Shown one piece after another: positions 1 to 13,790 of a stretch of DNA of 64,000 bases. The notes beneath the pieces were generated by a model that saw nothing but the letters and a program-made list of their open reading frames with translations, did not search any database and was not told where the DNA came from. Location: assembly GCA_949130485.1 (NCBI GenBank), contig OX422186.1, positions 212,501-276,500 on the forward strand, given 5' to 3'. Position 1 is the stretch's first letter, and the number at the start of each line of letters is the position of its first letter. This DNA comes from Agelas oroides (lineage: Eukaryota; Porifera; Demospongiae; Agelasida; Agelasidae). The translations under genes and the position numbers were made by a program.

Positions 1-48
1 TATTGTAGGAGGTGTATTGTAGGAGGTGTATTGTAGGAGGTGTATTGT
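1..48. repeat. 14-bp tandem repeat, 3.4 copies
   Basis: The unit tattgtaggaggtg is repeated three times and then decays. It lies inside the retrotransposon RT frame. As 14 is not a multiple of three, successive units are read in different frames, so the array probably arose by slippage in this copy. Confidence 0.8.
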
Positions 49-1944
49 GCGTTGGCTCTGGGAGAAATTGTACCCCAGATGTCGGAGGGGGTGGAGGGCT
101 TCTATCAGGGTGCACATCACTGTGTTGAATATGGCGACAGAGAGTGGGTCACCCTGGAAAACTCCAATTTGCAGTGGAATTTCCTGTGTTGCCCAGGAAG
201 GTGTTGTGATTGTTGCACTAAGGTCTGTGTAGAGATTGGCCACAGTGTTGACCAACTTGCTGGGGGCATGGTAGTGGTTAAGGGTGAAGTGAATCAACTG
301 GTGGTGCACACTGCCATATGCATTTGCGAGGTCTAGCCAACAGACTGTTAAGGACCTGTGTTTCCTACGAGCCTCTTGGATGGCTGTTGCCAGTTTGGCT
401 TGATGTTCGAAACACCCAGGGATCCCATTGATGAAGGCTTTCTGGATGTTCTTGTCCATATAGCCGTTTGAGAGCATGTAGGAGAGCCATCTGTTCTTGA
501 GCACCGTTGTGTAAACCTTGCCAACACAAGATGTGAGTGCTATAGGCCTGAAATTTCCTGGGTTTGCTGGGTTCTCTGCCGCTGAGTCCTTTGGAATGAG
601 CCGTACTACTCCCTTCTTCCATGCTGTTGGCACCACACCAGAAGACCAGCAAGTGTTGTACAAGTCAACTAGTGCCAAAGTGAGTGCAGGGCAGCGTTTC
701 AGAACCGTGTAGGAGATCTGGTCAAGGGGGCTTGGGGTAGAGTTGGACTTTGTCTGTTTTATGACTTGTCGTATTTCTTCAATGCTGATTGGATCATCGT
801 TGAAGGGGGTGTGCGGGGATGATGGTACCGGAAGCCATTCGGGTCTTGAGAAGGATTTTGGGCTGCAGCTGTACACTTCCTTGAAAAAGGATTCTGCGTC
901 ATCCACGGAAAAGGCAGGACTTACGCCCTCATCCTCATCAAGGAGTCTAGAAGCAAACCGCCAGAATGCCTTTGCACAATCGCTACGAGCTTTTCGCGCT
1001 TCCATGTTGGCCTTGCTCTTGTTGCTGATCTTAGACTCTTTGCTGTGCAGCCTCAGCAGTCGGTGGAACTCCCTTGCTACTGTGCGGATTGTGGCCTCAT
1101 CCAGACCGTCCTTCTTTGCCTTTCTCAACTCCCTTCTTGACTCATTCTTGAGCTGGGTCAACTTCTTCAGACGCCTGTTATGTCTTCTCCGTCTTTTGGT
1201 GTGGTGTGCTTGTTTTGTCTGGGTTCCAAACATCTGCGAGAAGTACTGGTAAACTCCTTCACACAGGATCTTGTTCTTCTCCTCCACAGTGCTGCAGCTG
1301 ATGGCTGCTGGGACAACAGTAGTGGCTAGCTCTTCATTCGCCTTCTGCCAGTCATTTGGGGACCCTGGCAACTTTAGAAATGAGAGGTGTTGGCTGTTAC
1401 CTGTAGACTGGTTGCTACTGGTAGGGTTGTGGAGTGTCTGGATTCTGAATTGGGTTTGATCATCGAGGATTGTTTCTTCAGGGTTGTGAGTGTCAGGGAG
1501 TGGTCTGGGAATTGGAGGGATCTGGGTATCAGTGGGGATTGGAGGGATCTGGGTGTCAGTGAGGGGTGCCAAGCTTCCAGAGCGTTCATATACATCACAG
1601 GGTGAGCTACAGGCTGGGCTAGGGGGTGTTGTGTCAGAGGAAGGGGGACTTGCCAAGGGGCTGGGTAGTGGATGACTCCTACAGATAGCACTGTTCCTGA
1701 GGTGTGTGTCCAGCCTCACAAACTTCCTCCTGCACTGGGGACATGTCTTCTTGGCAGTCTTGCTCCTGTTGTTGAGAGTCTTCTGGGACAAGTAGCAGCT
1801 ATAGTCCTCACCATTCCTCATCCTGCACTGTGGGAGGTGGCTTCCTAGCCTGGAGAACACTTTGTCACAGAAAGGACAAGTAGTTCTAGCTCTGTCCTCA
1901 CTTGAACACTCTCCAGCAGGTGGCTGACAGATATTTGTTGCCAT
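1..1944 (-). CDS. non-LTR retrotransposon ORF: zinc fingers plus reverse transcriptase (3' part beyond window)
   Basis: The minus-strand frame is open for all 648 codons from an ATG at 1944 to the left edge; an upstream in-frame stop lies at 2005. Two zinc-knuckle-like fingers come first: a CPFC-x9-H-x3-C motif at residues 23-40 and a CPQC-x9-H-x6-C motif at 68-88. A Pro/Thr-rich stretch and a basic Lys/Arg-rich segment follow, then a reverse transcriptase domain from about residue 380. RT signatures seen are a fingers motif around RLIPKD and NFRPIAL, the motif A block DLANAYGSV near residue 533, and GVFQGDPLS near 600. The catalytic YxDD-type motif and any endonuclease would lie outside the window. 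N-terminal fingers plus RT without an N-terminal APE domain resemble R2/NeSL-like, restriction-endonuclease-type elements, which is inferred. It sits antisense just upstream of, or inside an intron of, the membrane-protein gene that follows. Confidence 0.85.
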   Translation of the reverse strand, partial: MATNICQPPAGECSSEDRARTTCPFCDKVFSRLGSHLPQCRMRNGEDYSCYLSQKTLNNRSKTAKKTCPQCRRKFVRLDTHLRNSAICRSHPLPSPLASPPSSDTTPPSPACSSPCDVYERSGSLAPLTDTQIPPIPTDTQIPPIPRPLPDTHNPEETILDDQTQFRIQTLHNPTSSNQSTGNSQHLSFLKLPGSPNDWQKANEELATTVVPAAISCSTVEEKNKILCEGVYQYFSQMFGTQTKQAHHTKRRRRHNRRLKKLTQLKNESRRELRKAKKDGLDEATIRTVAREFHRLLRLHSKESKISNKSKANMEARKARSDCAKAFWRFASRLLDEDEGVSPAFSVDDAESFFKEVYSCSPKSFSRPEWLPVPSSPHTPFNDDPISIEEIRQVIKQTKSNSTPSPLDQISYTVLKRCPALTLALVDLYNTCWSSGVVPTAWKKGVVRLIPKDSAAENPANPGNFRPIALTSCVGKVYTTVLKNRWLSYMLSNGYMDKNIQKAFINGIPGCFEHQAKLATAIQEARRKHRSLTVCWLDLANAYGSVHHQLIHFTLNHYHAPSKLVNTVANLYTDLSATITTPSWATQEIPLQIGVFQGDPLSVAIFNTVMCTLIEALHPLRHLGYNFSQSQRTIHLLQYTSYNTPPTI

Positions 1945-2214
1945 GACAGAGGTGTGAAAAACGGTCCAGCTGGTATATCTCAGTGGTAGGCAGAGCAACT
2001 GTCCTCAAACTTGTCCAGCAGGTGTAGGTACACTAGTACTACAGGTTTCTACACAAAATAGCTGAATAGCTACACTTCTAGATATAGCTACTGAGAACGG
2101 CAGAACAGAGCTACAAACCAGCACTTCAATGAAAACTTCACACCTCCCCTCTCCCTCCCTCCCTCCCTCCCTCCCTCCCTCCCTCCCTCCCTCCCTCCGT
2201 CCCTCTTCTCCCAG

Positions 2215-5830
<3,616 letters not shown>

Positions 5831-6640
5831 TGGAGTTTACCATCACTGTGTTTGTGAGATTACAAGTAGCTATATAGCATAGCATTGTATAGTTAGTGCA
5901 TGTCTGTGATTTATGCATGCAGTGCAGCAAAGCAGTTGAGTTAATCTAGTGAAGTGATTCGAGTCGACGCATGTTCATGGTTGCTGTTGAAGGATTCGCT
6001 ATATATGAATGTATACAGAGCTGAGTCCCAACAGTTACTATGATTATCTAGTAGATTCTGTGGTTGTAATAGTTTCACGCACGTTCACGCGTCTAAGGAA
6101 TATGATCATGGCACCTCATGGGAAATTTTCTAGGTAACTTCTGACCCATATATAGTAGCACTATCATATTTTATTCAGTGGGTAATTATTATCTTGCATA
6201 TCAGTATAGTCATGAGGTATATGCTTTAAAACATGATATAAAGAAGTTTGGCTGTTCTACTGTCTGAACTCTGCATGATTGTAATAAACTTGTCCTTGTC
6301 AGAGAGTGCTTCGCAATCTGCATGAAGGAGGTTCAAGAGCTGCAGAAGGGGGCTCTAGCCTCTTCCAGAGCTGCACATCCCACACAGAAAATGCTGCTCG
6401 TCTTCCACCAGCCCCATGCATGTTGCATGACCTGCATATCCTCTGTTCTATACTGGGAGACAGACATATATCTTCCAGTCTCAATTTGTAGGGGTGCTGT
6501 TCCTCCTCTCAATCATGCCAGCAGAGATCTGTACATGAGATTTTACTCAAACATATTCCTCTGTTTTCCCATATTCCCATATATAAATCCTGCATGACGT
6601 AGTAGTTCGACATCCTCCCTGAGCTTAATTGCATGTACTG
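5831..6640. other. 3' UTR and intergenic sequence
   Basis: 5831 to about 6300 is the likely 3' UTR of the membrane-protein gene, with AATAAA at 6283-6288. From 6300 to 6640 I see no supported gene; short overlapping frames on both strands look random. Confidence 0.6.
6283..6288 (+). terminator. poly(A) signal AATAAA
   Basis: A canonical hexamer 453 bases after the stop of the membrane-protein gene; the only such signal close to that 3' end. Confidence 0.6.
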
Positions 6641-6836
6641 TCAATGGGTTTTGCTGAGGTCGCTTGCCAACAATGCGAGTCCATGCATGCATGCAGACAA
6701 AACAAGGTTCGGCGTACCATGCACTTCCTGCAAGCGAGCTTGCATGAACAGTCAATGGGTTTTGCTGAGGTCGCTTCGAGTCCATGTAGACAAAAGCATG
6801 CAAGGTTCGACTTACCACTTCCTGCAAGCGAAAGGC
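6640..6836. repeat. ~100-bp promoter-proximal direct repeat, two copies
   Basis: Two imperfect copies (about 6640-6737 and 6751-6835) share the block gtcaatgggttttgctgagg and end in ttcctgcaagcga. The second copy ends in the element also found upstream of genes B and C, so the putative upstream element is duplicated here. Confidence 0.75.
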
Positions 6837-6904
6837 CAGACTAGCTGCATTTCAAACAGATGCATGCACCTCCCAATTAAAAGTCTGATCGTGTGCTATA
6901 TAAA
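6819..6904 (+). promoter_or_regulatory. core promoter of gene A: conserved upstream element and TATA box
   Basis: TATATAAACG starts at 6897, 67 bases before the ATG. The element ttcctgcaagcgaaagg at 6819-6835 lies about 62 bases further upstream. Matching pairs occur at nearly the same spacing in front of genes B and C, which supports a shared promoter. Confidence 0.75.
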
Positions 6905-6963
6905 CGATAGACCAGCTCTATACTGTACGTATATATACACGCGTTCGGGTCTAGTTTCGCATA

Positions 6964-8709
6964 ATGCAAACTTTAATACCGGTACTCCTCTTATCGCTTT
7001 TCGCTGCTCTCAGTGCGAGAGCGCAAAACGCCACATGTCCGCAGCCTGTCGTCTGTGTTACAGATCCCTGCGACGGAGCCCAATGTCCACGCTTCCTGAA
7101 CACTGAATGTAAGGTTGATGCCTGCCACGGCGAGTGTAGGGCTACATTCTTTCGTTTGTCGAACGGGAAAGAAGTCACCAATCGTTGTGCAGCACCGACA
7201 TGCGCTCAAATGCCATGCCCCGCGCGCCGGACCTGCATGAACACAGTTGTTCCAACGACTTGCCCAAGAAATAGGCCTAATTGCAGGCAGTATATCAAGC
7301 CACGGTGTATCTCTCTCCAACTACAGCCACCAGTTGATTGCAGCCATGTTCTTTGCCCGGCCCCAGACAGACCGTTTTGCGAAGTGCGGCAGACAAGACG
7401 AGGCCCAAGAGCAAGATGCATACCCCAACCCCCGCCTACTAGCTGCGAAAATGTCGAATGCGAGAAAGGGATGCAATGTAGAGTGCGCGAAAGGGAAGGA
7501 GCGCGTCCAGTTGTGCGTTGCGTTCCGATCCGCGTTCTCCCGGTCCCCCGTAATTGCAGTCAGCTGGAGTGTTCTGATGGGTTCATGTGCGTGGTCATGG
7601 ACGGCAGGGCTATGTGCGTAGAGACTCCCTCGCCCCCCGACAAGTGCGACCGACTCGCCTGCGAGGAGCGAAACCAGGAGTGTCGGATTATTACGTTCTT
7701 AAACGTTACGAGAGCTATTTGTGGTCCTATTTCAGACTGCAGTAGGTTGAGCTGTAACGAGAGTGAGGGTATGGAGTGCCGTGTCAGTGGAGAAGGACAG
7801 ACAAGATTTGCGTTCTGTGCGCGCACTTCTAACTGCAGCAGAATTTCTTGCAACGGAAGTGAAGGACTTGAGTGTCGTGTTGTTGGAGAGGGAGTCTCTG
7901 CAGTGGCTGTTTGCCTCGTAACCAGAAACTGCACCGTACTCAATCCCATATGCAGGAGGAGAGGGTTAGTCTGTCAGGAACCTCAATCCCAAGGAGACTT
8001 TGCACAAGCTAGTTGTGTTCTAGCCACCAGCTGTGAAGAACTTGAATGCAATCCTGGATTTGTCTGCCAAGAATTTACACTTGAGGAAAGTGGTGATGGG
8101 GAAAGTGGTGATGGGGAAAGTGGTAGTGATGTTAGTTCTGGTTCAGGTGTTCTTCCATCAACTGTCACTCCATTGACTCAAATACCAACATCTGCAACTC
8201 AACAACCACCTGTTGGTAGTGGAAGTGGGTCTGGCAACACACCTATCATTTCTGTGAGCACAAGTGGTCCAGTAACATCCACTAGTCCTCCCCGCCCCCA
8301 GACAGTGGCCAGATGTGTTTCAAACAACATTCGAGCTAGCTGTAATGAACTTGTATGTGAGGAAGATCAGGTGTGCTCTCTTGTGAGATATCCCTCACGC
8401 AACATCTCCATTGCTAGGTGTGTTGGGCGTGATCCAGCCCCACAGCCACAATTTTTTGAGTTTGGTACTGTTTGTGAAGGGCGTACAGTTGCATGCCCTG
8501 TAGGAACTGAATGTCTTGAGGTAGACGGAGACGTGGCTGGTACACTTTGTAACACTCCCCCTAATGTTATCAGCTGTGATAATGTTGAGTGCACTAGTAT
8601 AGCTGAGTGCCTCCAGAATGAAGTAGATGGAATACCACTTGCAGCATTCTGCATCTCATCAGCTACTGTGGATGCTATTGTTTCAGTGATACTGCCAATG
8701 CTACCATAA
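6964..8709 (+). CDS. secreted Cys-rich modular protein with Ser-Gly linker (gene A)
   Basis: Single exon, 581 residues. Residues 1-20 are a signal peptide, with likely cleavage after ARA. The body is about ten short modules of the type C-x2-[LV]-x-C...C...C, each 28-45 residues, loosely like follistatin-N or EB modules. N-C-S/T sequons often sit at module starts, so N-glycosylation is likely. A low-complexity linker at about 374-446 carries ESGDGE repeats and a GSGSGSG stretch, as in glycosaminoglycan attachment regions, followed by Thr/Pro-rich sequence. The last modules end in a hydrophobic tail with the motif ILPMLP. Compared with B and C it lacks one internal module and one C-terminal module. 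The ATG follows a TATA box. The family is not recognised; an extracellular matrix or mucus role is inferred. ATTAAA at 8904 is a possible poly(A) signal. Confidence 0.9.
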   Translation: MQTLIPVLLLSLFAALSARAQNATCPQPVVCVTDPCDGAQCPRFLNTECKVDACHGECRATFFRLSNGKEVTNRCAAPTCAQMPCPARRTCMNTVVPTTCPRNRPNCRQYIKPRCISLQLQPPVDCSHVLCPAPDRPFCEVRQTRRGPRARCIPQPPPTSCENVECEKGMQCRVREREGARPVVRCVPIRVLPVPRNCSQLECSDGFMCVVMDGRAMCVETPSPPDKCDRLACEERNQECRIITFLNVTRAICGPISDCSRLSCNESEGMECRVSGEGQTRFAFCARTSNCSRISCNGSEGLECRVVGEGVSAVAVCLVTRNCTVLNPICRRRGLVCQEPQSQGDFAQASCVLATSCEELECNPGFVCQEFTLEESGDGESGDGESGSDVSSGSGVLPSTVTPLTQIPTSATQQPPVGSGSGSGNTPIISVSTSGPVTSTSPPRPQTVARCVSNNIRASCNELVCEEDQVCSLVRYPSRNISIARCVGRDPAPQPQFFEFGTVCEGRTVACPVGTECLEVDGDVAGTLCNTPPNVISCDNVECTSIAECLQNEVDGIPLAAFCISSATVDAIVSVILPMLP

Positions 8710-8923
8710 AGGCAACAACCATTGTGTGGACAGTAAACACTTAGAGACATATACCAAGCAACCTGAGCATAAGCAGATTTACATAGCCTAAGTATGTAGC
8801 TAATGGCAGACTAGGCTAGGGTTTGATGATCCTCATGTTATACATAACATTTTACCAATATAATGGAATTTCATGGTGTAGTAAAGTTGTCCTATATTGT
8901 CTTCATTAAATTGTGTTACTGCC

Positions 8924-8989
<66 letters not shown>

Positions 8990-8995
8990 ATCCAT
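8924..8995. repeat. (TCTA)n microsatellite
   Basis: About 17 tandem tcta/tatc units followed by tccatcca variants, 3' of gene A. Confidence 0.95.
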
Positions 8996-9018
8996 CCATC
9001 ATCTATCTTTATCTACAT

Positions 9019-9072
9019 TAGTCTCATGGACGTAGCCAGACTCTCAAGAGTCTGGCTACGTCCATGAGACTA
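9019..9072. mobile_element. TAGYCTC hairpin MITE with 9-bp TSD
   Basis: A perfect palindrome begins tagtctcatggacgtagcc and ends with its reverse complement. It is flanked on both sides by tatctacat (9010-9018 and 9073-9081), a perfect 9-bp direct repeat. Confidence 0.85.
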
Positions 9073-9116
9073 TATCTACATTATACATGTAGTTATCTAA
9101 CTCTACTATGTTATGG

Positions 9117-9222
9117 TAGCCTCGTTCCCAGGCCACTCCCAGATTTTATCTCGCAGTCGATTCTCCCAATTTTTCTCCACAGCTGCGAGATAAAATCTGG
9201 GAGTGGCCTGGGAACAAGGCTA
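9117..9222. mobile_element. TAGCCTCG hairpin MITE, 106 bp
   Basis: The arms tagcctcgttcccaggccac and their complement surround a short loop; the arms continue through an agattttatctcgcag block. No convincing target duplication is visible. Confidence 0.8.
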
Positions 9223-9524
9223 ATGTTTCACTAGTTACTTACCTCCTACGTACAGCCTGCAAACATTGATATGTCATGCTTGCATGGTGATACTGTAGTA
9301 TAGGTAAAAAATATGCTGCATAGAGCACGCGTGATGGCTAGCTTTGGAAATTGCAAAGTGCTTTCTCGCCAGTATACTGTTCAAAAGCTGGGCGGTGGAA
9401 AGGCACGTGGGAACAATAATATGAGCGACATTGTGGGAGGTGTGGTCGTAGATCGCAGAAGCATCAAGTTGCATCATGATGACATCACAACCCGTATAGC
9501 ATAAGGTTTTAGAATAAGGACACC

Positions 9525-9530
9525 TTTATT
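9525..9530 (-). terminator. poly(A) signal for SRCR1 (AATAAA on minus strand)
   Basis: tttatt on the plus strand, about 300 bases beyond the SRCR1 stop codon; the best candidate 3' end signal. Confidence 0.45.
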
Positions 9531-9826
9531 CAGTGTTCAAATTCCAGGCCAGGGGTTCCACTCCTAATGTAATTCTTCAAAGTACAAAATTACAAATTAC
9601 AAAATATCTTATGAAAAACATACAGTGAGATCTTGGTGGACTGTTTACAGTAAACACATACAAACACAAATTGATGCACAGTGTGATGCTAAGCCTGCCC
9701 GCAACATTGATGAGGTAACTAGAGAAGTAAAAAAAAAAAAGAATAACTTGGCCAGCTATACAAATCTCCTTGGAGCAATATGGTCTGAACATCTGAAGTG
9801 TTATGGTCATTTGGCATAATAGACTT

Positions 9827-12800
9827 TTAGTCTCCACCTGCACTGCCACCGCTGCCACCACTGCCACCACCTGAACAGTTGTCATCCATTGCGCTGGGTG
9901 AAGAAGGTGACTCTATGGGGTGAGAACTGGTGTCTATGGGGTAAGGAGCAGTAGTGTCAGTAGTTGGGTAGGGGAGTCCTCTATCTTTTGTTGTGTGTGA
10001 AGGGAAGAAGATAGGGAGAAAGGGAGTCAAAAAGAGAAACAAAGGAGGAGGAGGAGGAGGAGGGGGAGGAGGAGGAGGGGGGGAGGGGGAGGGGGAGGAG
10101 GAGGGGGAGGGGAGGGGGAGGAGGAGGGGAGGGGGAGGGGGGAGGGGGAAGGAGGAGGGGGAGGAGGAGGAGGGGGAGGGAGAGGAGGGGGAGGGGGAGG
10201 AGGAGGGGGAGGGGAGGGGGAGGGGGGAGGGGAGGAGGAGGAGGAGGGGGAGGAGGAGGGGGAGGGGGGAGGGGGAGGAGGAGGAGGGGGAGGGAGAGGA
10301 GGGGGAGGGGGAGGGGGAGGGAGAGGAGGGGGAGGGGGGAGGAGGAGGGGGAGGGGGGAGGAGGAGGGGGAGGTGGAGGGGGAGGGGGAGGGGGAGGGGG
10401 AGGAGGAGGGGGAGGGGGGAGGAGGGGGAGGGGGGAGGAGGAGGAGGGGGAGGGGGGAGGAAGAGGAGGGGGAGGGTGGAGGAGGAGGGGAGGGGGGAGG
10501 AGGAGGAGGGGGGGGAGGAGGAGGAGAGATGAAAGGAGAATTGTAATCTAGTTCCCTGCCACGAACAGCTCACTAAAATAATCCTTACCAGGGTAGGCAG
10601 GAGGAGGACCCTGGTAATTAGGAGCCAACGGTGAGAATCTGAGGCCAGCTGGAGGGTAGCCAGCACTGGCTTGGACCATGGGAGGTCCCGGGTAAGGAGG
10701 AGGGAGGTCAGTGGGTGGGGCTTTGAGAGGATCACCAGTGGGATAATTAGAGGAAGCACGATAGGAAGGTGGTGCAGCAATTGTGAGTTCTGTGTCTGGT
10801 CTTTGTGGTGGTTGCTCAGTTTCATTGTCGGAAGAGGGTGATGACCGGCGCTGTGTGTGTGTGTGTGTTGGGGAGGGGGGAGGGAAGGGAGGGGGGAAGA
10901 GAGAAGCCAGAGGAGGGGAGATGAGAAATGAGAAAAGAGGGAGGGAAAGGTTGGGCAAGAAGAGGTGAGCAGTGCTATATAGGCCGAAACAGCTTCTTCC
11001 ATGCACACAATCATAATAAAAGACTTACATGTGCACGTATTGTAATGCCAGTTGCTGCAGTTTCCATGGCAGCTGTTGTTGTGGGTGTATTCTGAGAGCG
11101 ATTGAACCAGCGGGTCATGGTTTGATACCACGAAGATGCGTTTCTCCTACTCCACTTATCCTTCCCAACCCCATACACAAATGGGACGATGATAAAAAGG
11201 ACAATAGCAACAGCAAATACAATCGTGATAATGGCACCAGTGCTCAGTCCACCTTGGGCTTGGGGGAGAGGAAAATTCAATAGAATTAATCATTTAGCTA
11301 CATGACTCTGGCGTAATCAACCATACTTTTTCTCCCAGCTTTGGTGAGCTCAAATGCCCAATGACCATGTAGCAAAACCACTCTACAAATGTGTACGGTA
11401 TACTGGGGCAAGCCTTGTTCCCAGGCTCCCCCCGCTTTCCTTCTTAGTGGGGAGAGCCTGGGAACGAGGCTATACTGGGGCAAGATAATGGTACTTGCAT
11501 TATGGTATATTGCATGAGAACTCCAATCACAGATTTATACTGACCGGACAAGTTTCACATGTATACGCACACACGCACGCACACACACATGCACGCACAC
11601 ACACAAACACACACACACACACGCACATACACGCACACGCACACACACACAGAACATTGTGTGGAAGTGGGACACTAAAATGTGGTATGGGAGTGGGACA
11701 CTAAACTGTGGTATGGGAGTGGGACACTAAACTGTGGTATGGGAATGGGACACTAAAAAGTGGTACGGGAGTGGGATGCACAATATAGCATGAATATGAG
11801 GCATCAAGCAAGTATACAAGTCAAGAGTACAATTTACTTTCAGATGAAGGTCTGCATGCAATGTAAGCATCCTGGGCGTGTGAGCATGATGCTGTTGCCG
11901 TGGAGATACCGGGACAGTCAATGAGACGATCTTCCCCTCCAAAGCAGTGCACAGAACGGTAGTGGATGGGAGTGCTACTGCCAAGCCTCTCACTGGAGGG
12001 CACTCTGCAAACAACAACAACAGCTTAAAAAAATAGTAACAAGGACAACTATACTATATAAGTATCACCATAGTACCAACCTATACCAGAAAATATAAAG
12101 AATTTGTTGCCGTCTGTATTGTTATGAGTGCACAGCATGAGTAACAATGCAACGGCAACAAACGAGTGATATTTTTTCCGGTATAGCTTGGTACTACGGT
12201 GATAATGATTTTATCATACGAACCTTCGATTTCATTGCAGGTTCAGATGCAGTGCACGTGACTTGTAGTACTGATACAGATTCTCGCGTGACTTGTAGTA
12301 AAAAAATACGGCTTTTTATAAACTGCATGCAGCTGCAAGGCTTCCCCATTGACTCCCATACATTCGCGTGAGTTAGACGTATGATAATGTAGATTATCAT
12401 AAGTCTAACTCACGCTAATGTATGGGAGTCAATGGGGAAGCCTTGCAGCTGCATGCTGTATTTTTTTACTACAAGTCACGCGAGAATCCGTATCAGGTAC
12501 TACAAGTCACGTGCGTGCATCTGAACGTGCAATGAAATCGAAGGTTCGTATGATAAAATCATTATCATCATAGTACCAAGCTATACCAGAAAAAATATCA
12601 CTCGTTTGTTGCCATTGGCGTTGTTACTTGTGGTGCACACTCGTAACAATACAGACGGCAACAAACTCGTGATATTTTCCGGTATATCTTTGTACTATGG
12701 TGATACTTACATGTATATAGTATAGTTTCACTGACTCCCATACATCCATGTGAGATAGATGTATGATAATATAGAGTATAGTTTCTTCGTTGGTCCACAC

Positions 12801-13717
12801 AAGACTTATTCACAAGTCTCCATTGCGTTCATATCTCTTAGGCTATTGTTTATTGCAATAATGGTTGTATAATACAAACAACACTCTGCAGTGCAGACAC
12901 ACTCTTGTTTCAGGTGCTCAGCATACTCTGATAGCCTTATGGAAACTGTGTAGGTATATACACTTCACTCATGTGACTGCACATAAAATACGTGTACATA
13001 AAATATGTGTACATAAAATATGCAACTGTGTACATTAGTAGGCATATACTCACGAATCCTGTGGTATTGAGTTGAGAGCTCCACTGAACCCCAGCTGCCG
13101 ACACACCACCTGAGCATTCTTATCACTCCAGGGGATAATCAGAGAGTCTGCACAAACTGTTCCCCATACTCCATTGCGACACACCTCTACCCGTCCCGCA
13201 TCGGTTTGTGCAATAGAGCGTGTTTGAACAAGCCTCACAGAACCGGAACAGTTGTTCTGAGCTGCAGAAAGAGCAACAGATTGAGGTCATCAGCACAGGT
13301 AGCTAACAGGAGTGAAGCTAGGTGGTAAGGTGGGCACGGAAAATAATGCGGTGCAAACTGCCACAAAAAATTTGGTGTGTGGCTGTTGGAGGTGCTTCAT
13401 GTGACTAGTTGGCTACAAGCTGGAAATTGTTCAGTGGAGTAACACTGCTTTTCCAACTTCCACTGACCACTAAAAAATGCTACTGCCTTCTTTCTGTATA
13501 ATGCAGCTAGTGCATGTGATTGGAAGCCATGCGTAATTGACTTTACTGGCAGGTCTAGTGACAAATTGGATGTGCCAGCTTTCTAATAATGTCACCAGAC
13601 ACTCATCTCTGGGTCTGACTATATACACTACGGCAATAAGGAGTCAAGTTTGAAGATATCTGTACCATAAGCAGCAGAGAATCCCGACAAGAGCAGAAGG
13701 AGCCACTGGGACACCAT
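9827..13717 (-). CDS. SRCR1: single-SRCR type I membrane receptor with PPxY tail
   Basis: Six coding exons read downward: 13717-13666, 13261-13054, 12004-11838, 11258-11029, 10850-10589, 9984-9827; 359 codons including the stop. Intron phases are 1, 2, 1, 0, 1, identical to the matching introns of SRCR2 and SRCR3. Exon 1 encodes the signal peptide [18 protein letters not shown]. Exons 2-3 encode one scavenger receptor cysteine-rich domain ([29 protein letters not shown]). Exon 4 gives a transmembrane helix ([20 protein letters not shown]) and a basic stop-transfer segment. Exons 5-6 give a Pro-rich cytoplasmic tail with APPSY and LPPPY (PPxY, known ligands of WW domains) and a Gly/Ser-rich end. 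It lacks the second and third SRCR domains of its paralogues; all are phase 1-1 cassettes, so loss or gain leaves the frame intact. Binding partner unknown. Confidence 0.85.
10035..10530. repeat. ~500-bp (GGA)n/(GGGGGA)n polypurine tract
   Basis: An almost pure G/A strand inside the last SRCR1 intron, with many runs of three to six G. The long Gly/Glu or Pro/Ser frames it gives are artefacts. Such tracts can form triplex or G-quadruplex structures. Confidence 0.95.
11410..11472. mobile_element. AAGCCTTG/TAGCCTCG hairpin MITE with 9-bp TSD
   Basis: The arms agccttgttcccaggctc and gagcctgggaacgaggcta flank a short loop. tactggggc flanks both ends exactly (11401-11409 and 11473-11481). It lies in an SRCR1 intron. 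Confidence 0.85.
11566..11776. repeat. CA-rich microsatellite and 26-bp tandem repeat
   Basis: An acacac/acgcac tract at 11566-11652 is followed by four to five copies of a unit like gggagtgggacactaaactg (about 26 bp). Both lie between the SRCR and TM exons of SRCR1, where the paralogues carry two more SRCR domains. Confidence 0.85.
12050..12725. mobile_element. ~675-bp fold-back element
   Basis: Two arms of about 330 bp are reverse complements around a centre near 12390 (left arm with cccattgactcccatacatt, right arm with its complement). The outer ends share ctatactatataagtatcacc. There is no internal coding frame. It sits in the intron splitting the SRCR domain of SRCR1, so it is probably a long-TIR MITE. 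Confidence 0.85.
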
Positions 13718-13790
13718 CTTCTTCCTGAGGGCAATAGCAAAATAATTTTCTGAGCTAAAATAAGAATTTCACCTAATATAGATATTATGT

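Noticed and set aside
1967..2010. tRNA-like start (ggtatatctcagtggtaggc)
   Set aside because: It resembles an A box, but there is no B box or acceptor stem at the right distance.
9993..10532. Gly/Glu-rich 179-residue and Pro/Ser-rich 434-residue frames
   Set aside because: Both read through the polypurine intron tract of SRCR1; only the SRCR1 last-exon portion of the minus frame is real.
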